Assembly: GCA_973895155.1 (NCBI GenBank)
Contig: OZ316898.1
Location: 10,106,001-10,170,000 of the forward strand
Source of the DNA: Marsupella aquatica
Lineage: Eukaryota; Marchantiophyta
Length of the DNA: 64,000 nucleotides
Direction of reading: 5' to 3'
Part shown: one piece after another, positions 54,617 through 64,000 of the stretch
How the letters are laid out: each line of letters begins with the position of its first letter
Numbering within the stretch: position 1 is the first letter of the stretch
Translations under genes and position numbers: made by a program
The notes under the pieces: generated by a model
The model's database searches: none
What the model saw: the letters and a program-made list of their open reading frames with translations, nothing else
What the model was told of the DNA's origin: nothing

Positions 54617-57600
54617 TTAACATCCAAGAGGAACTTCCTTCGGCAGATGGTGGTAAAGGGTGTCCAACAATTTACTGCAAGTTAGCGGTGATGTCAATGG
54701 TCCACACATAAGATATAACACATTCCCCAAGGGCCTTGCATAGACCCCTGCGGCCTTCAGGTTTTTGATGATTTCCTTCGATGATGTGGATGCATACCTG
54801 GTGAAGCCAAAACAGCCTTCAGAACCTCAAACCTTGAACAGGTCTAACCCAACAGAAAAGCATTTGAGGCAACTACAAATGACAATTCACTGTAGCGGGA
54901 GGTTCAACAATCGCGTTCTTTCAGTGTTGAAGAACAAGAAACCTCAAATGATCAGAAAAACTCACTGCAAGATTAAACAAATGAACATTTACTTACCCCG
55001 ATTCTCCGGGCCTAGTTTGCAGCTCACAAGCAAAAACTGTTCCAACAGTGATGACTCTTTGAATTGTAGGGAGACAAGATATCTTATGCACGAGCTCTGG
55101 ATTCCACAGCTGTAAAACCAATTGATGGTATATGTCAGATTTTACACTAAAAATCGCATAGGAGCAGATAACTGTGAAGGTCAAAGGTGGACTAAGAAAG
55201 CCTCCCTCCGTTTCCTTTAAAGCCAGATCCTCTGTTCAAGAAGAAAACTCTATTCACGAAGAAATTTCACTACAGATCATGACTGACGACACGTTTAAAA
55301 CGAGAACGAACATCGATCTATCCCATGAGACTATCTTCTACGGGGCTCAGTGATGCTATTATTCCAAGTCTAGAAAGATCTTTCGCTATGATCCACTTTC
55401 AAATAGCCAACATTACCTCCTGGAGCCGACCATTTGGTAAGAGATTGGAGTTCTGGTGAGGATCACTGAAGTACTTCATAGATGTCACAGCTGCTGAACA
55501 ACCCATTGCATGTGCCGAATAGGAGTGGCCGTGTAAAAGGGCATCTAACTGCAGGTCAACACATTTCCGACGGACATTGAGATGAAATAAGGCACCCTGG
55601 ACTGGGTTAGCTTTTTCCTACGTGTAAAGAGCTGAGCATTCAAAAGACTAGCACTCCCATATGAAGGCATCATGTCTAATTAGGTTCAGGTTTACCATGC
55701 ATAGGGAGGTCATGCTTACCTTGGACTTCCCCTGAAAGACGTCGAACACCTCTTCTGTTGCCAACGTAGCAGAAAGTGGAATGATTCCCCCAGTCAAAAG
55801 CTTGGAATAGCAGGCAATATCAGGGTTGCATTTTAAAAGCTCAGCTGCAGACTGTCCATTGGAGAAACAATGTTACTACTAAATGAAACTCACGTTATGG
55901 TCTGTAGTACGGATTAGAATAAAAATAAAAATGTGAAAACTTCAAGTAACTTCGTCTAGGAGGGACACTTCTGTAAAGAACGCACTTGAACACCAAGTCG
56001 CCAGCACCCCGAAAATACTTCATCAAATATCACAGGAATATTCTGTTGTCGACATTCGTGCACAAGAACGCGCTGAAAGAGAGGATCTACCATCACCATC
56101 CCTCCAGCACCATGGATGACTACCACCACAAACATAGAATAATCATATCACAAGTTCTTTTAGCTTCAAGCATATGCATCGCCTTGACTGCCAAATCAAA
56201 AGATTTAGTTTGCACAAATCGGACCCTCAACTAAAAATGCATCCAGTGCAGGCTCTGCAAAATCCTCATCACATTGTAGGAAGTATAACAGTACAAAAAT
56301 AGTCAAAAAAGTGTAATGGGAAAAACAAAGGTCGTAGGCATGGAGCAAACCAGGTTCTACTAGCAAAGCACCAAGGGCAACATTCTCGGTTCTCTGGGAG
56401 AAAAAGTGTTGACGAATGTACTTCCGGTACACATCACCAAGACTTGTACGGTCTCTTGCTGAATCAAATATTTCTTCTCTTGATTGGAAATTTAAACCTA
56501 CAGCTTGTCAAAAGAGAACACCCAGGTGGAAGACGTTGTGTTAAAGTTCGGACCAAATTTCATCTTCGGTACTATTTGACGACTCGGGAACTCTGAAGAC
56601 CAATCTTTGGCGTGTTGCAGAGTGGTGTTAGAAACAAGCTTAAATTTCTCACTTCGAGTAAGGAGGCAATTAGAATATCATCTTAGTTACTACAACAAAG
56701 GTTGATCGGCGCTGAAAAATTCTACTTTGTAAGCAAATCACATTTTGATCTTAAATTTTTTGCACGAGAGTCATGAAATCCATCAGATAGGATCCTCTAA
56801 GATGCTGCTAGTGTCTAAGGCACTTCAAGAGCGCAGCAAACCTTGAATGTGTTCAGCGCTCCCGAAGTTTGCTGGACAGTCCAAAATCCACTTTCCAAGC
56901 CGCAAGTAAACCGTGGGAGGATCTAGAAACGAACCTCTTCCAGAGTACCTGGAATGTGAGTTAAAACCATTCTTTGATCTCCTTCCAATGGCAAGTTACC
57001 ATCATGAGGTTGATGCTCATGCAAAAAAAGGATCACCCAGGATCATTGCCCTCGAGCGTCATAAAAATGTCTCCCCAAAACTTTCCTAAATTGACCGTCT
57101 GCTGAGCTTGATGTTATAATGAGCAGAACATATTCCCAACGCAGGAACTTGAAAATAAGGAAGTTGTGAGGTTAAGAGGAGGACAAAAGTAGCGAGGGGT
57201 GTGTCAATGAAGAACTGAAAGTTGAGACTGCCTAATCTAGGACTGATTGCAAGTCAGCACTTTCTCCAACACATTTGAAGTCGTCAATCTTTTCACACGA
57301 TCCACAAAGACATCACATTGAACAGTAGGAAGATAGAAAGAGATACCATGGTTGTTGGAGAGCTCCTGTATAAGATGACGGAGCTTGCGCTTCCATTGCT
57401 CCCAGAGTGTCACCATGATATGAACCATTAAGGGCCAAAACCTGCACAACAAATCCGATTGATTTTTTTCTTGCTTCTTTCCCGGCGGGCTTTTCAAAGG
57501 ACTTGATCATCAAGTGTTCTTTCCGATGGCTAGGCAACCTTGCGAATCTATCTGATTTGTATGCAGCAGGATTACTAAAGATTAAGAAAATACCATGCAG

Positions 57601-60600
57601 GTGTAGTACTTAGAATCTTAATTGAGAGAGAAAATCGTACCTTGAGAGAGGGTAAAGTCTTCACAGGGGAAATAGCTCCATCAATTTCACAAATTAGGCC
57701 GTGATCAGTGACAAACTTCCGGAACGCCATCTTCAATGCTATTTCAATGGCGGTTGAGCCATTATCCGAATAGTATACCCTCTTTGCCCAGCCTGAGAGC
57801 AATGCATGAAGTAGAGGAAATTTGATTCTATGAGTCTTATGGAATCGATTGCTAACCGCATTAAGGAATTCGATTGCTAGCCGGGATTCGATTCGTATAA
57901 ACGGCAAGATGACTAATACACGCTCGGTAACCTCACCTTTGCCCACTCCTTGGAGTAGAAGTTCAGCACAACGGAGGGCGGGTTCGTAAATGTTTTCAGG
58001 GAACATTACATGGCCATATCGTGCAGCTGCATAGCCTACTTCCCTTGCAAGAACTGGCTACAATTCGGCAGGCCATAAGTTTCCACAGGGACATACATAA
58101 CAGATAAGCATCAAATTCAATGACGCATTGCACCTAGAACCAACACCCTCCACATCGACTCACATTATAAAATCACAGCATGTACCAATAACGAGGAGTT
58201 CACGGTCATTTTGCAAATGAGATGCGACCATCCCACGGTGAATATATATGCCGAGTCTATTATATAACAAACCTGCAAATCCGCATCAGGTCCTTGAGTC
58301 CACCAGCTCGCACAGCCATCGTACTGTTGCACTAGTGCTTCTCCAGGTCTCTCACGAGCGTTCTGAACAAATAAAGCACAAGGATGCCACTCATTTTGTA
58401 GCCTTCTCAACATTGAACTTCTAACAGTACAAAAGCAATTATGATCTAGCTTTGCAGAAATAACTCTGGGGTGTGACGGAAAAATCCCCGCAGCATAGCA
58501 AAACTTGCGAAACTACAGTAAACTTAATTAACAATGTATTGACAGCAGTTTATAAACGTTCAGGACAACCAGGAGACACTCGAACCTGACTTACTTATCA
58601 CTAACCTTGTGAATAGAAAAGTTTTCTCCACACCGGGAGTCAATCACAGTGACCCCTGTTGTGGGAACCATGGAATGCTGTGTGAAGGGCCACCAGAGAA
58701 TCTCCTTGGCTTTCCCAGGCATCTCTTGCAATCTTTGTAATCTTTGTTCGTGGACCTCCTCCAGAGAGTACCGAAGCTGTGAGAACAACCCTTCAGATTG
58801 GGTGAACCAGTTCGCCAGATCTTCGTCAGGATCACTTGGTATTGGGGATAGAACATATACAGGCACCCTGCATATACCAATCAATATTTATCTAAGTCCA
58901 TTTCTCATGTAAACTTTAGTGTGCTACAAAAAGAGCACAGCAATTCGTTATGTATCCATGTGAACTCCTGCTTCAGCTCGCTGTGTTCAATGCGGAGGAG
59001 GAGCCCCCTGCATGTAGACAGCTATTGATGCCGGTAGTAAAGAGCTTCATTTCACCACATCGCATCCCTGTTTGGTTTCTAGAAAAATCGGATTGAGATC
59101 CTCAGCTATGCGGTTCAGGAACAGCATTGTTCATCGGCCACTACAAAGGTCGATCACCTCACAATAACATCAGCAATGCCTAATTTCTAATCTGCCTCCA
59201 AACGAATACCAGCTCACGCGTGACTCTTTGTATCTAAGGTTAGCTTAAAGCAAAGAATACCTGCCCTGCAAGTATCTCATAAGGGGCTGGTCATTCCTGA
59301 GTCCAGAGTCGAGAAGAACAACTGCAGCAATGTCATAACCACGTACCCGCAAACTATCCAATGCAGAGATTGTGGTCGAGATGCCTCCCAATCGTCCATC
59401 ACCGACAAGGATACCTGGCAACCTTAAGGGCCTATACTAACCAGAATCATTCATCAGAAACACACTTCATTGTGGCTCACAGCCTTTATTCCAGTCATGT
59501 GTGTAAAAATCAATAATCAAAATCCCTTTTTACATAATTTGAACATATTCCGAATTAACAAGTTGAGAGATCTCTTCGTCACTCGAGATACCTGTACAAG
59601 TCACATTGTAAAGTCCCAGAGGGTCCAGGACTGGCCACTCCACCAGCAGTCTCAACAATTGCCCATTTCCCAACCACTGCTACTCCATCACTATCACAGT
59701 TAGTCTTGACAAACGACTGTAGTGAGGCTGTCAACGTGCTCAAGACGGCGGAGTCATCGACTGTTGCTCTTTCCTTCTCTGCAGCAAGATGTGGGGAAAC
59801 TGGCTCATACCATGACCACATCGTTGTACATGTCAGATGAGAGGGTAAAGGGATAGTCTCCGCTGCCAAATTCCTCGGATTCGTCGCAAGATTGTCATTT
59901 TGCACTTTGTCATGGCAATTACTGAACGAGGCAGGTCGATGACTGCCTTCTAGAATGTGTTCTTCACACGTACCTAGATACTCCATACCGACTCCATCCT
60001 GCACAGGGCAGAAACGAGAGTAAGATTTTTGTAGACCCTGTTATACATAGATACCATGAACCCAGGCCATCCCTTGACATGTACCCATTCCGGCTGACAA
60101 ACTCTAGAAACGTAGGCATACGGTTTCTCAGTTGATTCGGCTTGTCCCAGGAAAACAGCTTAAACGCAGGCGCCCAATTTGGTTACCAGCGTTAGATTAG
60201 AGTTGGCCTAGAGGAGATTGAACATTAGAGAAGACCTCCGGAAAGGAAGCCACATCCGAATTCATCGCTCGCCGAACGGCAGCTGAAGTGTTGAAGAACT
60301 GGTTACGAACGTGGACATCACTTCGAAGCTCCTGCCGCCTGCTCTTGACAATGTCAGAAACTTGGTTGGTTACAAATCGTGCGTCTGAGTCACTCGGATA
60401 ACCAGTCTGCACAGGCTTTACATACAAAACATCCCTTGCTATGCTGTCAGCTCCTTGTGCACTTGCAGTTCCCTTGGGGAGAATGGATGCTGCCAATCCA
60501 GCTGACACGAGGGTTTTACCCACGCCTGTGTTCGCTCCCCATATCATGTACGTCGGATAGGAGACATCCAAGTCCAGGGGATTCACTTCAGAGTTCTGCC

Positions 60601-60781
60601 TCGAAGCCTTAGTCTCACCCACAGTTTTCTCTTGAATGGCACCCTGTTCAGCTTGTAGGCCAATTGCTCTACACTGAGCTCGTCTTACACTTGTCTTCAA
60701 GCTACCACAAGCAGCGAGCGACCTAAGCCCACGAGCGACAATTCGAGACATTTCTCTCACTTTGCTATCTTTCAATTGCAT
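54617..60781 (-). CDS. BIO3-BIO1: BIO3-BIO1: dethiobiotin synthetase / DAPA aminotransferase
   Basis: Bifunctional mitochondrial enzyme catalysing two consecutive biotin steps: KAPA to DAPA (BIO1, PLP-dependent) and DAPA to dethiobiotin (BIO3, ATP-dependent). Fifteen exons: 60781-60236, 59998-59592, 59431-59261, 58867-58606, 58362-58273, 58057-57937, 57792-57641, 57441-57347, 56948-56842, 56497-56351, 56119-55986, 55851-55720, 55548-55417, 55109-54997, 54797-54617. They sum to 2790 bp, 929 aa, in frame. The BIO3 half has the P-loop GANTGVGKT, VKPVQTGYPSDSDA, EPVSPHLAAE and VETAGGVASPGPSG. The BIO1 half has WWPFTQH, CASWWTQGP, NGSYHGDTLGAM, FDEVFSG, the PLP lysine in YSKLLTGG, LLHGHSYSAHAMGC and RPLGNVLYLMCGPL. 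The basic, Ser/Arg-rich N-terminus (MSRIVARGLRSLAAC) looks like a mitochondrial transit peptide. Arabidopsis BIO3-BIO1 is about 830 aa; the extra length lies in the N-terminus and the middle of exon 2. The exon-1 donor (GAG/gtcttct) is the least certain junction. Confidence 0.95.
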
Positions 60782-61553
60782 ACACCCTATAGAAAGTTAA
60801 GGCTGTACGATGTCGCGATGTAGCGCTCCGTGAAACCCGGTGAGGGAGAGATTTTGAGGGTCTTGGATGCCGGAACACTTAGACCCAACTCGCATGTTAG
60901 AAGACCGTCCTTAATACTCCCGAGTCTGCAGGCGAAAAGCAAGGGCTGCTATCCCACAAAATCTGTCAAGCTGCTACATGTAAAACCTGCACATTCCGTT
61001 ACGTGTCCGCGCTTGTCGTTTGCCTCTGCAGATTATACAGGCCACGGCAGCCAGTTCTTGTGAGTCCCTGCAAAATGCTGCCTCCGAAACTGCGTGCGCT
61101 CCCGTTCTTCTCTGACTTTTCACATTTGCTGTTGCTCACCTCTAATCTGCTCCACCATCGCTTTGCTGAATTGCGCTACGCCTTGGGGACATCAGGAAGT
61201 TCACGATTGACAAGTTCCACTTCGATCGGAAAGTTTTTCTCTGTCCGTTTCAATTTCACAGAGGTAAGAACAGCACCATGACTGTGAACGTTGAACGTTA
61301 GTCGAAGAGTCTTATGAACAACTAGCTGGATACATCGCCTTTCCAAAATGTACACTCTATTCCGAAGACGATTCATTCTAATGAAATCAAGGACTTCGCT
61401 CAGAAGGCAGTCTGTCTACGGTGGTCTGGCACAGTCAGTGGAAGCTTCAAAGAAGAACTTCTATTGGATTCGCGTAAGGGAAGAGAAACATACAGAGAGA
61501 GAGACTTTGCCATTAACTGGCGAAAACAAGGTAAGGCCCTGGACTGCGGACGA
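60782..61553. promoter_or_regulatory. Upstream region of BIO3-BIO1
   Basis: Moderately CG-rich, 5' of the BIO3-BIO1 start codon; presumably its promoter. No other gene was recognised. Confidence 0.35.
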
Positions 61554-61861
61554 CCTCGCCAATACTTCAAATTTTCTATCAATGCTGAGCCTCCGCTAAT
61601 CTCACAAACCTCCATACGAGAATGGACGAGTCCTGCCACTATCTTCCCTGATCAGATGGGAGGTTATCCCTTCCCCTGCGAGCTTCAGAAACTTTACGAG
61701 AACTCCACCTCGCCAATACCTCAAATTTTCTATCAATGCTGAGCCTCCGCTAATCTCACAAACCTCCATACGAGAATGGACGAGTCCTGCCACTATCTTC
61801 CCTGATCAGATGGGAGGTTATCCCTTCCCCTGGGAGCTTCAGAAACTTTACGAGAACTCCA
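61554..61861. repeat. Two tandem copies of a 154-bp unit
   Basis: The unit from cctcgccaatac to gagaactcca is present at 61554-61707 and 61708-61861 with only a few differences (tt/cc after aatac, tgcg/tggg before agcttc). A recent tandem duplication. 154 is not a multiple of three, so coding constraint is unlikely. Confidence 0.93.
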
Positions 61862-62302
61862 CTGACTTCCTCATAACGACATCCGCTGACATCAATTACT
61901 ACCTATCTCAAATGCCTTTTGACCTTCCTTCGCAGGTTGGAGCAGTAGTGCTCGTTGTTATCGAGCCAGGCATTTTGTTTCCATATCATCATATTTAGTG
62001 TCTTCCTTTAAACTGCAACCTGGACACCGAGCTCGGTACATGTAACAGTGCTATCCAATTCCAGACATTCTATATAATGCATAAAATACATGGCACAGTA
62101 TTTTATGTGAATTTCAGGTCAACTGGTATTCTTTGTTCCTATAGAAAATCTCTCTTGCAGTTGTCTTTCCTCATTATCTATGCTATTGTTTCATTTTGAT
62201 TCTTTGTGTGAGTCTTTCCTTGCTCTGATTTTTTGTCCTCAATCACATGTTTCTTTTCTTTGGTGCACTATGCAGGTCTTTGCACTTGCAACACTTTGAA
62301 AA
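61862..62302 (+). promoter_or_regulatory. 5' flank of the Harbinger transposase
   Basis: AT-rich, non-coding. A tgcactatgcag/GTC acceptor 30 bp before the start codon suggests a 5' untranslated intron. The element's left terminus was not located. Confidence 0.3.
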
Positions 62303-63616
62303 ATGGTTCTGTCCAATGAGGAATGGGAAATCATTTGTTCAGCATTTCTTATGTTCCAGCAAGTGCTCTTGCAGCAGATGCACTTGTTTGGCCTTGTTGC
62401 TACCTATTTTATGGAACACAGGCCGGTGTCGGGTGAAGTGGGAAGTAGACTCTTTGCAAAGTTGTTTCTACTATTTCAGACTATTGAACTTGCATTTTCC
62501 AGGGATCATCGCCTTCAGTCTCAAAATTATATTGAGCCAAGATTGAGAGAATGGAGTGGGTGGTACCTTATGCATGTGATCGAAGACAATCCAGTTTGCT
62601 TCAAAATTTTCTTTCGCGTGTCGCCTGCAACATTTGTGTACATTTGTGACCTGGTTCAAGGAGATCTGACTACACAACCCCCACCTGGCCTACCCAATTT
62701 GACCAACAGGACCTTGTCGGTTGAGCGACAAGTTGCCATAGCTCTGCGCCGATTTTCCAGTGGGTGTTTGTTGTTGACGCTTTCTAAGATGTTTGGGGTT
62801 TCAGTCCCATGTATTTCTGAAGTGATTTGGCGATTTGTGAAGGCATTAATTGTACATGCAAGAGGGACACATTTGAGTTGGCCACAAGGAGAGGCCATGG
62901 CACGGGTGAAAGAAGAGTTCCGCCAATTGCAAGGATTTCCAAATCGCTGCGGTGCAATTGACACCACTCATTTTCAAGTGGAGTTACCTCTTGGGATGAA
63001 TTCCATCGATTATCGTGACTATAGGAGTGGTCAGAGCATTTCCATGCAAGCTGTTTGTGATAGTCGGCTTCAATTTTTGGATGTGTTTACAGGATGGCCT
63101 GGCAGCGTTCAAGACTCTCGTCTTCTGAGAGTGTCGGGTTTTTTTAACGATGTTGTGAGACACCACACCAAACTGTCTGACCTAGTGTTTACTGCTCCAA
63201 GTGGATTCACTAGAGGAGAGTACATTATTGGTGATGCTGGTTATCTAGTTTTTCCTTGGTTGCTTAACCCCTTTCTTGTGGCTGGAGAGCATACCCGAAA
63301 GAGTGAATTCAACTACAAGCTCAGCTCCACGAGGATGTGCGTGGAGCGTGCTTTTGGTCAATTGAAGAATAGTTGGAGATTTGTTTCTTGTAAAATCTTT
63401 AGGCCACATCCTTATTGACTATCTCATTATATTACATGTGCATGTCTTCTTCATAATATCCGTATTAATCGTGGTGATGAGTATGATCCAGCCTGGGATT
63501 TAGATGCAGACCCTCCCTATGAACCCGGCGGTCCCCCTGCTATACATTTGAATTATCACAATGGACGTAGTTATCATATTGCAATGATGGACCATTTGTT
63601 GCCAGAGAGAAAATGA
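62303..63616 (+). pseudogene. PIF/Harbinger transposase (DDE_Tnp_4), one in-frame stop
   Basis: A frame of 437 codons interrupted only by TGA at 63416-63418 after RPHPY; it continues as LSHYITCACLLHNIRINRGDEYDP, the expected C-terminal helix of HARBI1-like transposases. An N-terminal helical region (WEIICSAFLMFQQ) is followed by a helix-turn-helix-like segment (LLTLSKMFGVSVPCISEVIWRFVKAL) and the DDE nuclease: D220 in CGAIDTTHF, D271 in GWPGSVQDSRL, and E about 348 in CVERAFGQLKNSWRF. The whole triad is present. PIF elements insert at TTA/TAA and need a second, Myb/SANT-like protein. The TGA may come from a Leu or Trp codon. The last 66 codons are lost unless the stop is read through. Confidence 0.9.
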
Positions 63617-63837
63617 GAGCATGAACAACGAATAGGTTGTGCTACCCACAGAGATAATAGACCATGATCACAAACTTATCCACAAATGTTTTTGGCATGT
63701 TTCAAATAAAGTTTGAAAGTGAAGTGTGCATCAAAGTATTATCACAATTTTTTTGTACTTTCATGTAAGCGTGCATTGAATACACTTCATATCTATAGAT
63801 TACTTGCTTCTATACACAAACTATGTACAGTTTCATA

Positions 63838-63970
63838 CTCTACTCATAAGATCGTGAAGAACCTACAATCTTTTGCATGAATGTCTTAGTGAAACGTGCC
63901 ATCTGCTCGGCTGCTGTGGTAATTGTTGTGGCCAAAACATTCACTTCCTCCTTTCAGCTTTCCACTTACG
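63838..63970 (-). CDS. Possible C-terminal end of the Harbinger partner ORF
   Basis: On the minus strand a short frame reads EEVNVLATTITTAAEQMARF, then TKTFMQKIVGSSRSYE and a stop at about 63843. It is convergent with the transposase and helical in character, as the tail of Myb/SANT-like Harbinger ORF2 proteins often is. A TGA lies just upstream in the same frame, so an intron or decay must be assumed. Weak call. Confidence 0.2.
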
Positions 63971-64000
63971 TGGAATTCAGGGGCCACTCAATGGAACCCT

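Noticed and set aside
1-64000. CRISPR arrays, bacterial operons, tRNA or rRNA genes
   Set aside because: No regularly spaced repeats with unique spacers, no tRNA cloverleaf-like sequence and no rRNA segment were noticed; the window is plant nuclear DNA.

Overview
This is eukaryotic plant nuclear DNA. Genes have GT-AG introns, low gene density and many transposable elements (TEs). The host genes recognised are a WAPL cohesin-release factor (minus, 1-3489, cut by the window edge), WDR92/DNAAF10 (plus, 8164-9680), an alpha-expansin relic (minus, 51490-52773) and the plant-type fused biotin gene BIO3-BIO1 (minus, 54617-60781, 15 exons, about 929 aa). Expansin and BIO3-BIO1 point to a plant. WDR92 is a dynein-assembly factor kept by lineages with motile cilia, which suggests a plant with swimming sperm (bryophyte, lycophyte or fern) rather than a flowering plant. 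I cannot name the species.

Layout: 1-9.7 kb is host sequence (WAPL, a gene-free stretch with a 305-bp MITE, WDR92). At 10.16-10.50 kb lies a decayed duplicate of part of BIO3, about 50 kb from its parent. From 11.5 to 37.3 kb there is an old composite locus. It holds a minus-strand gene for a DUF7869-type, RNase H-like (transposase-like) protein. Divergent from it is a plus-strand gene fusing a ParB-like N-terminal domain to a beta-class DNA methyltransferase. An unidentified two-exon gene lies on the other side. A 16,362-bp CACTA (En/Spm) transposon (13544-29905) is inserted in the DUF7869 coding sequence, with intact CACTA termini and a 3-bp ATC target duplication; removing it restores one reading frame. 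The CACTA carries its two usual genes (TNP2-type transposase and a Transposase_24-type second gene) plus unusual cargo: an F-box-like ORF, a tandem-BRCT ORF, an EDM2-like triple PHD module and a Cys/His-rich ORF.

37.5-39.8 kb is a degenerate coding remnant with a 580-bp internal tandem duplication, interrupted by a second copy of the 305-bp MITE. 41.04-41.40 kb is a minisatellite. 42331-48819 is a complete but inactivated Ty1/Copia retrotransposon with 344-bp LTRs and a 5-bp target duplication. 49608-50129 is a 522-bp foldback element, and 50.7-51.05 kb an old relative of the Copia LTR. The window ends with a PIF/Harbinger transposase (62303-63616) broken by one in-frame stop.

How the parts relate: the host genes are independent housekeeping or cilium-assembly functions. 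The rest is nested TE history: a ParB-methylase/DUF7869 locus hit by a CACTA element with chromatin-reader-like cargo, surrounded by MITEs, a foldback element, Copia and Harbinger. Many breaks in TE reading frames can be explained by C-to-T or G-to-A transitions, as expected where DNA was cytosine-methylated.
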